This document shows positions 52,620-60,963 of a DNA stretch of 64,000 nt, one piece after another. The stretch covers positions 1 to 64,000 of the forward strand of contig NZ_JASERT010000004.1 of the NCBI RefSeq assembly GCF_030027245.1. Direction: 5' to 3'. The notes below the pieces were generated by a model, which saw only the letters and a program-made list of their open reading frames with translations, was not told the DNA's origin and did no database searches. The position numbers were made by a program, and so were the translations under genes. This DNA comes from Asticcacaulis sp. EMRT-3. GTDB taxonomy: Bacteria > Pseudomonadota > Alphaproteobacteria > Caulobacterales > Caulobacteraceae. Position 1 is the first letter of the stretch. Every line of letters starts with the position of its first letter.

Positions 52620-53842
52620 GCGCTGGTCATGGCCATAGCTTGCGGCTCCTGCGCCGCCATGTCGATAAAGGCGTCGAACAGACGCCGCATGGCGGGTTTC
52701 TTATAGGCATATAGTGCTTCGTCATCCATGTCATGCACCACCATAGCCACGTCGAGTTCGAAAATCAGCAGGCGGCCATCGGGCAGTTCGGCGCAGTCCA
52801 TGCCGAAATAGTCGAGCCCGATCAGCGCATAAAGCTCGGCGAAGGCGGCAGCGTGGCGGACGGCGAAATCCTGATCGAAGTCTTTCATCCATTGGGCCTC
52901 GGCGGCGCGCTTACCGGCGTTTTCGTGCATGTCGGCATTCATATAATGCACCATCCAGTGGCTGGATATGGCCTCATGGCTGGCGAACGGCCTGCCCTTG
53001 ATCTGGACGATGCGCTGCTTGGCATAGAGGCCATCGGCATTGCGGTAGTCGATAAAGGGGATGATATAGAAGGCGTCCGCCGTCTCGGCGCGCAAGGCCC
53101 CGGCCAGTTCGTCGGGGTTGCTGAGGCGGTGCATACCCTTACCGGCATGGGTGCCGATCGGGCGCAGAATGACCGGAAAATCCATGCCCTGCGCCGCCTC
53201 TGTCAGCGACATTGCGCCCTGGCTGACCGCCGCCAGCGCCGCGCGGCCAAGCCTTATCGTGGCGGGCGATAACAGCGCCTGTGCGTCTTTCAGTCGCTGG
53301 CTGACGCCATCGCGCGTCAGGGAGGCGATCATGGCCGGGTCATTATTCAGGATCGGCCCCGGCCAGTCTTTCAGCAGAACCTCCAGCCGTTCCAGCACAG
53401 GCTGATTGGCCGTCGATTCGCCAACCGCGAGGAAGGCGACATCGTGGGGCGGCAGGTCAGGCAGGCTTTGCGTGCTGGCATCGACAAAACACAGCCACAG
53501 GCGGCAGTTTGAACCGTGCAGCAGGAAATCGAGCGGCGTATTGGCCATCATGTCGCCCGCCGTGACGAAGGCGAGGATCGACAGGCCCGAACCATCGCCA
53601 TGCGTGATGCAGTAATCGCGCTGTTTGCCAATCGCCACGCCCTGCCAGGTCAGGCCGTCCTCCGCCTGACCCCGGCTGAGCAATATGGTCGAAATATCCA
53701 TCAGGGCTGAGGCATCATCGGGATTATCGGTGGCGCGCTTGATCAGATGATCCCACAGGGGCGTTATATCCTTGCCGTGGTGGCAGGTGCGGACGATCTC
53801 GCTCATGCCGGTAATATCATGCAGCGAAGCATGGGTCTTCAT
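52616..53842 (-). CDS. ATP-grasp protein (putative ligase), paralogue of the TPR-ATP-grasp gene
   Basis: Protein of 408 residues. A mixed N-terminal domain (about 80-170, with LSILAFVTAGDMMANTPLDF) precedes an ATP-grasp region: VILRPIGTHAGKGM (HAGKG at 232-236), SSHWMVHY (293-300), and YFGMDCAELPDGRLLIFELD. The last motif has D364 where the paralogue has Asn (E-x-D against E-x-N), a change at a magnesium-binding position. Both paralogues also share an IDYRNADGLYAKQRIV / VDYQQADGQFRKGRMI segment. Coupled on both sides by ATGA overlaps. It may ligate the amine made by the adjacent decarboxylase; this is inference. Confidence 0.78.
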   Translation of the reverse strand: MKTHASLHDITGMSEIVRTCHHGKDITPLWDHLIKRATDNPDDASALMDISTILLSRGQAEDGLTWQGVAIGKQRDYCITHGDGSGLSILAFVTAGDMMANTPLDFLLHGSNCRLWLCFVDASTQSLPDLPPHDVAFLAVGESTANQPVLERLEVLLKDWPGPILNNDPAMIASLTRDGVSQRLKDAQALLSPATIRLGRAALAAVSQGAMSLTEAAQGMDFPVILRPIGTHAGKGMHRLSNPDELAGALRAETADAFYIIPFIDYRNADGLYAKQRIVQIKGRPFASHEAISSHWMVHYMNADMHENAGKRAAEAQWMKDFDQDFAVRHAAAFAELYALIGLDYFGMDCAELPDGRLLIFELDVAMVVHDMDDEALYAYKKPAMRRLFDAFIDMAAQEPQAMAMTSA

Positions 53843-55296
53843 AGGGCTGGCCCCTTCAGTTGGCGGGCGAACAATAAGACGCCGTCGATCAGGGCGTCGA
53901 TGTCGGCCTCCGTGGTGCGGTGGTTGACGATGGCGGCGCGGATCGCTTTTCTGCCGTCGATCAGGGTGAGGGAAGGGGCGACGCGACCCGCCGCGTGCAG
54001 GGCTTCGATGATGCGGCCGTTCAAGGCGCCACTGGCGTCATCGCGCACGCCGAAACAGACGATATTGAGGCTGACCGGGGCCAGGACTTCCAGTTCCGGC
54101 TCGGCCTCGATGCGCCGCGCAAGACCGGCGGCCAGACGGCAATTGGCGGCCATCGACGCACCCAGCGCATCGAGGCCATAGACCTTAAGCGTGAACCAGG
54201 TCTTCAGCGCGCGAAAGCCGCGTGACAGGTCGGGGCCGTAATCGCACGGCCACAGATCGCCCGCCGCCAGACCGTGTTCGGCGCGGGTCAGATAGGCGGC
54301 CTCATTGGCGAACACCGCCTTTTGCGCCGCGCCGTCGTGCGTCAAAAGGAAACCGGCATCATAGGGCACCTGCCCCCATTTGTGAAAATCGAAGGCCAGA
54401 CTGTCGCTTAAGTTTATGCCCGCAAACAAAGGGGCCAGTTCGGGGGCGCAGACGCCGAGCGCCCCCAGCGCGCCGTCGATATGGTAATAGAGGCCGTGCT
54501 CAGAGGCGATGGCGGCCAGCGCCGTCAGGTCGTCAATGGCCCCGGTATTGACCGTTCCCGCCGTGCCGATCAGCATGAAGGGCTTGAGGCCCCCTTTCTG
54601 GTCTTGCCGGATCGCAGCTTGCAGGGCGTCCGTGTCCATCCGGCCCGCTGCATCCGTGGCGATGCGGCGCAGATGTTGCGCTCCGATCCCCGCCATATCG
54701 AAGGCGCGCGGAATGCAGCCATGCGCCGCCTGAGACGTATAGGCCACGAGGGGGGCCTGTGGCGCTGTGGAAAGCGCCCTGTGCCGCGCCAGCAGAACCG
54801 CCACGAAATTGGCCTGTGAGGCCCCGGTCAGGAAGAGGCCGTGCGCCGTTTCGGGAAAGCCGAACAGGTCGCGCATCCACAGGGCGATCTGGCGCTCGAC
54901 CGCGATGGCCATGTGATTGCGTCCGCCGAGATTGGCGTTGAGGCCCGCCGCCAGCATCTCGGCCAGCATCCCGACCGGCGTGCCGCCGCCCTGCACCCAG
55001 CCCATGAAACCCGGATGGGCATTGCCGCTGCTAAAGGGCAATATGTCGTCGAGAAATTGCTGATGCACATCGCCCAGCGGTGAGGGGCCAAGCGGCAGGG
55101 GGGCATGAAAACGGGCGCGCGCCGCAGCGGGCGGGGCCTGCCATACCGGCTGCTGGCGTAAAGATTCCAGATGATCGAACATATCGTCGAGCATCTGATG
55201 GCCATGCGTCCGCAAACCTGACCAGTCCTGTGGGTCGAGTGAGGTGGGCGATGCTGCCGCGGCGGGTTCCGCAGCCTGTTTTTGTGAGACAGCCAA
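53839..55296 (-). CDS. Group II PLP-dependent decarboxylase
   Basis: Protein of 485 residues of the aromatic-L-amino-acid/glutamate/diaminobutyrate decarboxylase family (PF00282). HPGFMGWVQGGGTPVGMLAEMLAA, GLFLTGASQANFVAVLLARH, LIGTAGTVNTGAIDD, and YHIDGALGALGV lead to the PLP-lysine segment FDFHKWGQVPYDAGFLL. It should release CO2 from an amino acid to give an amine; the substrate class cannot be read by eye. The frame is open to 55422, but the TTG at 55296 has GGAG seven bases upstream and begins just before the conserved part. First gene of the four-gene operon; 176 bases separate it from the araC-type gene upstream on the same strand. Confidence 0.88.
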   Translation of the reverse strand: MAVSQKQAAEPAAAASPTSLDPQDWSGLRTHGHQMLDDMFDHLESLRQQPVWQAPPAAARARFHAPLPLGPSPLGDVHQQFLDDILPFSSGNAHPGFMGWVQGGGTPVGMLAEMLAAGLNANLGGRNHMAIAVERQIALWMRDLFGFPETAHGLFLTGASQANFVAVLLARHRALSTAPQAPLVAYTSQAAHGCIPRAFDMAGIGAQHLRRIATDAAGRMDTDALQAAIRQDQKGGLKPFMLIGTAGTVNTGAIDDLTALAAIASEHGLYYHIDGALGALGVCAPELAPLFAGINLSDSLAFDFHKWGQVPYDAGFLLTHDGAAQKAVFANEAAYLTRAEHGLAAGDLWPCDYGPDLSRGFRALKTWFTLKVYGLDALGASMAANCRLAAGLARRIEAEPELEVLAPVSLNIVCFGVRDDASGALNGRIIEALHAAGRVAPSLTLIDGRKAIRAAIVNHRTTEADIDALIDGVLLFARQLKGPAL

Positions 55297-55472
55297 AAGG
55301 ATACTCCAGAAAACGCAGAAGCCTTTTGGCGCAGAGCCGCACCGTTTTGGCGCGGTTAGGGGCGGAAACGGGCGGAGATTGCATCCGTATGTCCGTGAGT
55401 CGCAATCCCCGCTATACCACAATATGCCAAAGAGCCAATGTCAGAGAACCGCTTGCGGCTTCGTCAGCCCGT

Positions 55473-56531
55473 TCAGGCACCGGCCTCATGGTCTGGAGTC
55501 TCAAAATGCTGTGGCGTCGTCCTGTGGCGGCGTGTTTCGGACGGACTTTCACCGAACAGGCGCGCATAATATTGGGCAAAGCGGCCAATATGATAAAAGC
55601 CCAGATCGCGGGCAATGGCGCTGATCGGGCGGTGATTATCCGGCGAAATCAACAGTTCGCGCGCGCGCCTCAGGCGTAAGGTGCGCAGATAGATGAGCGG
55701 CGTCGTGTCCAGAAAGGTGCGAAACCCGATCTCCAGCGTGCGAAGACTGACCTGAACTTCGTCGGCGATGTCGGCGATCGTCAGGGGTTCGTGGTAGTGC
55801 TGGCGCATAAAGTCGCGCGCCCGGCGGATATAGCCCGGCACCGCCCCGCCGCCCGACTGCACCATGCGTTCCGAATAGCGGTGCAGCGAACATTCCAGCA
55901 CAAGGTGGGTAAAGGCCTCGACCAGCCGCTGCTGTAGCCGTGGCGTCAGGGGCGGGTGGGAATCCGTGTGCGGCAGGGTGCTCAGTTGCTCAATCATCGA
56001 GGCGACGATGCGGCCGTGGGTCGTGTCCAGTTCCAGACGGGGCGACAGCTTTAAGTCACTTTCCACGGGAAACTGGAGAATGTCCGACAGGACACGTTCG
56101 GCATTGCGAAAATCCATCGTGAAACCGACGCTCTCATGACAGGTCGCGTCCGGTTCGTGCCGCCTGCGGCTATGACCATCGCTCTGATACAATAGGGCGA
56201 GGCCCGGTTCGGCTTCAATATATTCGTCCCCGCGGATCAGGGACACCCGGCCGCGCAACGGCATAACCATATTGATGATCGAACGGTCCGGGTGATCGAC
56301 GCGCGTCCAGGCCCCGTCGCAAATAATACGATAGAAATACATCTCCGGCGCAAGCGATGCCGCGTTCCGGCCCAGTCCGAGAAAGTTCAGTTTCCAGTTA
56401 AATTGACCCTTATCGACATCCGGATTCATGTGCGACGCCAGCTTACGCTCGATAAAAAACGCTCTCAGGCTGTCAAAAGTCTCACCCTTCAGAAAATGTT
56501 GTGCGCTGGCCTGACCCTGACACTCACTCAT
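55473..56531 (-). CDS. AraC-family transcriptional regulator
   Basis: Protein of 352 residues. The C-terminal 100 residues have two helix-turn-helix units: EPLTIADIADEVQVSLRTLEIGFRTFLDTTPLIYLRTLRLRRARELL and PISAIARDLGFYHIGRFAQYYARLFGESPSE. The N-terminal part is a cupin-like sensor domain of the AraC_binding_2 type. The ATG at 56531 follows AGGGAGCGAAATGC. It lies directly upstream of the decarboxylase/ATP-grasp operon on the same strand and is the most likely regulator of it. Confidence 0.9.
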   Translation of the reverse strand: MSECQGQASAQHFLKGETFDSLRAFFIERKLASHMNPDVDKGQFNWKLNFLGLGRNAASLAPEMYFYRIICDGAWTRVDHPDRSIINMVMPLRGRVSLIRGDEYIEAEPGLALLYQSDGHSRRRHEPDATCHESVGFTMDFRNAERVLSDILQFPVESDLKLSPRLELDTTHGRIVASMIEQLSTLPHTDSHPPLTPRLQQRLVEAFTHLVLECSLHRYSERMVQSGGGAVPGYIRRARDFMRQHYHEPLTIADIADEVQVSLRTLEIGFRTFLDTTPLIYLRTLRLRRARELLISPDNHRPISAIARDLGFYHIGRFAQYYARLFGESPSETRRHRTTPQHFETPDHEAGA

Positions 56532-57066
56532 GCATTTCGCTCCCTGGCCCCGAAAGCCCTGCTGATGGTTGTGTCTGGTGAGTGACCGGCGTGTAGAAGC
56601 AACATTACAAAAAGACGTGATCACGATGCGGGAGGGCGTCCGTTTTCAAACACATCAATCCGGAATCCGAATCAAAATGTAAAATACAGTATTTCCTTGA
56701 CGATAGTTAGAATTATTGACTCAATTTACAATGGCACGCATTTGACTGAATAAAATACTTTGATTCGGTAATTAACTACTGCTAAATGCGTCAGAAAGCG
56801 CAGGCAACATCCATTTTCCGAAACGAAATTCGGACACGGGTGATGAATAGATACCGGTAACATTATCCTTAGGGCTTTATTAACCACACAGGGTGATTTC
56901 ATCCATATTCCTCAGGGAATGGCTGGTAAAATTCACATCACGCGCTTCCGGCGAGAGCACCTCCCCCCTCTCGCTGACGCCGAACCTGGGATCTTTGAAC
57001 AGACCTCAAAGCCGACGCCTTTCGGAATCACGTGACACAACTTCTCTTTGAAACGTGAGGTAGAAC
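56532..57066. other. AT-rich divergent promoter region
   Basis: About 535 bases without a gene, between the AraC gene and the chemoreceptor. The centre (56660-56880) is AT-rich. AAATACAGTATTT at 56682-56694 is a perfect palindrome and could be a regulator site. No RNA gene is recognised. Confidence 0.5.
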
Positions 57067-58755
57067 GTGTCACTCAAAAATATACCGATGATGGGAAAGG
57101 TGCTTGCCCTTATGCTGCTTATGTCCGCCGTTACTGTGATCACGGTGGCCTTGACCACGTCACGCATGGCGGCCATCGCCCAAACCTATGGTGCGGTGAT
57201 CAGCGGGCCCGGCCTGGCCAGCGTCAAGATGGAGCGCGCCGCCAAGCAGATTATCAAATCCGAGGCTGCGCTTTACAAAATGGTCTCCGCCAAAGATCCG
57301 GCGGATCTGAAAACGGCCGATAAGGAGCTGAAAAAGGCCGAAGCCACCTTTGATAGCCAGACCAGCGCGGCGCTGAACTTGCTGCCCAAGGAAACGACCC
57401 GCATTTCCGGCATCCAGTCCTCCTATCAGTCGGCCATTGCCCAAGCCTGCGGAATGGCGGAAAATGCCGCTTTGCAGGATGATGACACCACAGCCGTGCA
57501 CCAGATGAACAGCGCCTGTGATCCGGCCATTGTCAGTGTCGAGGCGCGGATGAGCAAGGTGGTTGACGATACGCTCGCCGATAATGTCTCCGCCTCCGCC
57601 GCCGCCGGAGCCGCTACGCACAAGACGATCAGCCTGACCTGGGACGCGCTGGGCATTGGTGTGCAGGGCGTCCTGTGCATCGCCTTCTTCGTGACGCGCT
57701 TCTCTATTGTGCGCCCGCTGAAATCCCTGACCGACGCCCTGCGCTCGATGTCGAACGGTGATCTGGCGCTCACGATTCCCGGTCAGGAGCGCAAGGACGA
57801 ACTCGGCGCTATGGCGCGTTCTGCCGATGTTTTCCGTCAGGGTCTGGCCGAAGCCGAGCACTTGCGCGTTGACGCCGCCAATCAGGAATTGCGCGCCGCC
57901 GAACGGCTGGTCGCCGAACGCAATGCGATTGCAGATTCCTTCCAGTCGCGCATGGGCGCCCTGGCGTCGGCCTTCCATAAATCATCCATCGAAGTCTCTG
58001 AGGCTGCACAAAGCCTTGCGGCTACAGCTGAGGAAACCACCCGTCAGTCCCAGGTTGTCTCCGGCGCAGCCGAAGCCGCCGCTGGCAATGTTCAGACTGT
58101 CGCCGCCGCCACTGAAGAGATGAGCGTCTCGGTTCGTGAGATCAATCAGCAGGTCAACAACGCCGCTTCCGTCACGCTTGAAGCCGCCGAGGAGACCTCC
58201 CGAACGGAAAGTGAAATCCGGGAGCTGGCCGAGGCTGCCGGCAACATCAGCGAAGTCGTCAAACTGATCAGCGACATCGCCGCCCAGACCAATCTTCTGG
58301 CGCTGAATGCCACGATTGAATCTGCCCGAGCGGGCGAGGCGGGCAAAGGCTTTGCGGTCGTCGCCTCCGAAGTCAAGGCGCTGGCCGGTCAGACAGCGCG
58401 CGCAACCGAGGACATTAGTAACAAGGTGGGGCTCATCCAGGGCGCGACCAACCGGACAGTCGATTCGATCTCGCGCATCGTGTCCACCATTCAGAATGTG
58501 CGCTCCATCTCGACCATGATTGCCTCGGCTGTCGAGCAGCAAAGCGCCGCCACCAATGAGATAGCCAGCAATACCTCCCGCGCTGCCGAAGGCGCGGGAC
58601 AGGTGACCGAAAACATATTTGGTGTCGGTCGGGCCGCCGAAATGACAGGGGCCGCCTCGACCCAACTTATGGGGCTTTCAGGCAGTCTGACCAGTCAGGC
58701 CGATAGCCTGCGGGCGGAAGTGGAAAGCTTCGTTACGCAACTTCGCGCGGCCTGA
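57067..58755 (+). CDS. Methyl-accepting chemotaxis protein
   Basis: Chemoreceptor of 562 residues. N-terminal membrane helix ([20 protein letters not shown]), a periplasmic four-helix-bundle sensor of about 160 residues with one Cys near each end, a second membrane helix (about 195-215), HAMP ([32 protein letters not shown]), then the coiled-coil signalling domain with the hairpin tip [40 protein letters not shown]. No C-terminal NWETF-type pentapeptide. The GTG at 57067 follows GAGGTAGAAC. The ligand is unknown; a 4HB sensor suggests a small organic compound. Confidence 0.94.
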   Translation: MSLKNIPMMGKVLALMLLMSAVTVITVALTTSRMAAIAQTYGAVISGPGLASVKMERAAKQIIKSEAALYKMVSAKDPADLKTADKELKKAEATFDSQTSAALNLLPKETTRISGIQSSYQSAIAQACGMAENAALQDDDTTAVHQMNSACDPAIVSVEARMSKVVDDTLADNVSASAAAGAATHKTISLTWDALGIGVQGVLCIAFFVTRFSIVRPLKSLTDALRSMSNGDLALTIPGQERKDELGAMARSADVFRQGLAEAEHLRVDAANQELRAAERLVAERNAIADSFQSRMGALASAFHKSSIEVSEAAQSLAATAEETTRQSQVVSGAAEAAAGNVQTVAAATEEMSVSVREINQQVNNAASVTLEAAEETSRTESEIRELAEAAGNISEVVKLISDIAAQTNLLALNATIESARAGEAGKGFAVVASEVKALAGQTARATEDISNKVGLIQGATNRTVDSISRIVSTIQNVRSISTMIASAVEQQSAATNEIASNTSRAAEGAGQVTENIFGVGRAAEMTGAASTQLMGLSGSLTSQADSLRAEVESFVTQLRAA

Positions 58756-58853
58756 ACGCATAACTTAACCCGCATCCCCCTTCCACCAGAAGATCAGAGG
58801 GCGTGGGCCGCAAAGCTCCCGGCCTCTGATCCGACATATTGCGGAATGTATCC

Positions 58854-59678
58854 ATGACCCTGAAAACGCGTATACTTATCTATTACTCATCCTGCATATG
58901 CCTGTTTTTTCTCATGCTGGGCATTGCCCTGACAGATTTCAATAATTTCGATCAGGTGCTCGACAAGGATCAGAGCACCGTGAACGAACTTGCTACCGTT
59001 AGCCAGCTTCGCGCCAGTCTCGATATTATCCAATCCGAAACACAGGCACTGGCGGCCAGAAACGGCCCGCCGACACGTGTCCTGAAAAGCCAGCTATCCA
59101 GTGATCTCCACCCGGCCATCGCCGATCTGACGGCGTGGGAAAAGGGTGCCCAACCCACAAGTCTGTCGACCAGAGCCGATCTGCAAACCCGTGTCGGTGC
59201 CCTGTTGCAGGCTGTATCGGGTCTGACCGCGGCGAGGCAGACCCAGATTTTTGCGCAGCGGCTGCTGCCCGCTGAAGCGGAGATCGGGTTAAAAATGACA
59301 GCCTATGCCGCCGGAATGGATCAGAAACTGAATAGTGGCGACAGAACCGTCGACCGGTTTCGCACGCGCGACCAGCACCGCCTGATAATCGGTCTGATGG
59401 CGGGCACGGCCCTGTTGTTTGCCGGCCTGTTCTGGCTGATGGCCACCAGGGTAACGGCACCGCTGCAAAAAGCCTCGGATGCGATCCTGCGCCTTTCGGA
59501 GGGCGATCTCGACATGCCTCTGCCCCAGCGCAGCGAGGGCAAGGATGAGATTGCCGCCCTGTGGAACGCGATCGGTGTGCTGACCTTTCGCGCCAAACAG
59601 GCGAAAATTACCGCCGAGGCGCTGGAGCGATTGCATCAGGAGCGCGAAATGCAGTTGCGGGCAGTCTTCGTTGATTAA
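58854..59678 (+). CDS. Membrane sensor with HAMP domain but no output domain (possibly truncated)
   Basis: Protein of 274 residues: membrane helix (about 5-28), a helical periplasmic sensor of about 155 residues, a second membrane helix (LIIGLMAGTALLFAGLFWLMATRV), HAMP (APLQKASDAILRLSEGDLDMPLPQRSEGKDEIAALWNAIGVL) and a short coiled coil. Kinase, MCP or cyclase domains normally follow such a HAMP; here the frame ends in TAA exactly where a palindromic repeat begins. It may be a remnant cut by repeat insertion, or a partner that acts through the chemoreceptor 98 bases upstream. The ATG at 58854 is preferred to the TTG at 58839. Confidence 0.8.
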   Translation: MTLKTRILIYYSSCICLFFLMLGIALTDFNNFDQVLDKDQSTVNELATVSQLRASLDIIQSETQALAARNGPPTRVLKSQLSSDLHPAIADLTAWEKGAQPTSLSTRADLQTRVGALLQAVSGLTAARQTQIFAQRLLPAEAEIGLKMTAYAAGMDQKLNSGDRTVDRFRTRDQHRLIIGLMAGTALLFAGLFWLMATRVTAPLQKASDAILRLSEGDLDMPLPQRSEGKDEIAALWNAIGVLTFRAKQAKITAEALERLHQEREMQLRAVFVD

Positions 59679-59815
59679 AGCGTTTCCCCAAAAAGTGGAT
59701 TCACTTTTTGGATAAGGAGGAGGATGTGCCGCCTGTCTCCCTCCTCCCTGCGCGCAGCGTGGGGGAGGTGGGGTCGAGCCCGCCAGGGCGAAGATGACGG
59801 GGGGGTATCTTAATA
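59677..59815. repeat. Partial family 2 repeat and GGGAGG hairpin sequence
   Basis: Begins AAAGCGTTTCCCC, with the stem CCAAAAAGTG/CACTTTTTGG (the second half of family 2, inverted relative to 42685-42786), then CTCCCTCCTCCCTG...GGGGGAGGTGG similar to 42846-42948. The same pair of elements thus occurs together at two loci. The first bases form the TAA stop of the HAMP protein. Confidence 0.75.
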
Positions 59816-59825
59816 CCAATCAGCA

Positions 59826-60599
59826 TCAGGCATCATCGCGCCGGTAACGGCTGGGCGGGGCACCGAGCCAACGCCGGAACATGGTCGAAAACGCCGCCGG
59901 GCTGTCATAGCCGAGATCGAGCGCGATCATGGTCACCGGCTCGCCCAGAGCCAGCCGTGGCAGGGCCGCCAGCACACAGGCCTGCTGCCGCCATTCGGCA
60001 AAGCTCATGCCGGTTTCGCGGCGGAACAGGCGCGTGAAGGCGCGGCGGTTCAGGTGGAGGTTTTCGGCCCATTTGTCGATGGTTTCACCCGCATCGGGCC
60101 GCGCCACAAAGGCATGGCAGCGCGCCCGCAAGGCCGGGCTTTGCGGAAACGGCACCGACAGCGGAATGATCGGCGCGCGGTCGATTTCGGCCATTAACAG
60201 CTTCATCACCAGCCCGTCACGGCCCTGTTCGGCGTATTCGGCCTCCAGATCGACCGCCTCCATCAGCAGGGCCCGCAGCAGGGGCGAGACGGCCAGCACC
60301 TCGCAATGACCGGCGCGCGCCGGGCAATAGCCGTCCGAGATCAGCACCGAGCGCGTGCGCACGGCCCCGACCATGCTGACCGCGTGGGGCACGCCCGCCG
60401 GGATCCACACCGCGCGCTCGAGCGGCACCACCCAGGCGCCATGCGTGGTATCGACCGTCACCACCCCTTTCGCCGGATAGAGGAGCTGGGCGCGGGCGTG
60501 CGTATGGTGCGCCAGCTCGAAGGCGGGCGGATAGTCATTGCCGATGGCGATGACAGGCCGAGGGATGGCCTCATAGAGGTTCGGATCGGCATTGCGCAT
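59826..60599 (-). CDS. AraC-family regulator with cupin sensor
   Basis: Protein of 257 residues. The N-terminal cupin has FELAHHTHARAQLLYPAKGVVTV and VWIPAGVPHAV, typical of AraC members of the NimR/YdeE-like class. The C-terminal helix-turn-helix pair is TIDKWAENLHLNRRAFTRLFRRETGMSFAEWRQQACVLAALPRLALGEPVTMIALDLGYDSPAAFSTMFRRWLG. It is divergent from an MFS exporter 365 bases away, the usual arrangement for this class, and probably controls it. Confidence 0.92.
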   Translation of the reverse strand: MRNADPNLYEAIPRPVIAIGNDYPPAFELAHHTHARAQLLYPAKGVVTVDTTHGAWVVPLERAVWIPAGVPHAVSMVGAVRTRSVLISDGYCPARAGHCEVLAVSPLLRALLMEAVDLEAEYAEQGRDGLVMKLLMAEIDRAPIIPLSVPFPQSPALRARCHAFVARPDAGETIDKWAENLHLNRRAFTRLFRRETGMSFAEWRQQACVLAALPRLALGEPVTMIALDLGYDSPAAFSTMFRRWLGAPPSRYRRDDA

Positions 60600-60664
60600 C
60601 GCATCTGTCCCATTCGCAAAAATGATTATCCCATACAGGAAAGCGGGACATTGAAAAAGGGCCT

Positions 60665-60711
60665 AATACCAACTTGCGCAGCCCAGAATCTTTCAGGTGC
60701 AAGTTGGTATT
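60665..60711. repeat. 13-bp perfect inverted repeat between araC and the MFS gene
   Basis: AATACCAACTTGC pairs with GCAAGTTGGTATT across 21 bases, followed by CGCATTTTTTGC. It could be an operator, or a transcription stop. A related TAATACCAAT occurs at 59812. The rest of 60600-60807 shows no other feature. Confidence 0.65.
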
Positions 60712-60807
60712 CGCATTTTTTGCAGCTCAAGCGCCGCATGGCTCCTCGCATAAGCTCGGGCGGCCAGTCGGCCTTGCCAAGTACGATGATTCATAATCAT
60801 CGCACCT

Positions 60808-60920
60808 AGAGCAACGAGCGTTTAATTTGACTTACAAATTGAATGCGAGATGCGGAAAAATGTAAAATGTAGAGTGGGTTGCATTCCTTTGACCGATTCA
60901 ATCAGAATGCAGACCGCTCT
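60808..60920. repeat. Dispersed repeat family 1, inverted copy
   Basis: Full-length reverse-orientation copy (AGAGCAACGAGCG to GCAGACCGCTCT), ending 43 bases before the MFS start, so any promoter of that gene must lie inside or beyond the element. Confidence 0.9.
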
Positions 60921-60963
60921 AGCATTAAAGACGGCTCGCTTTTTGACAACAGGAGTGCTTGTC

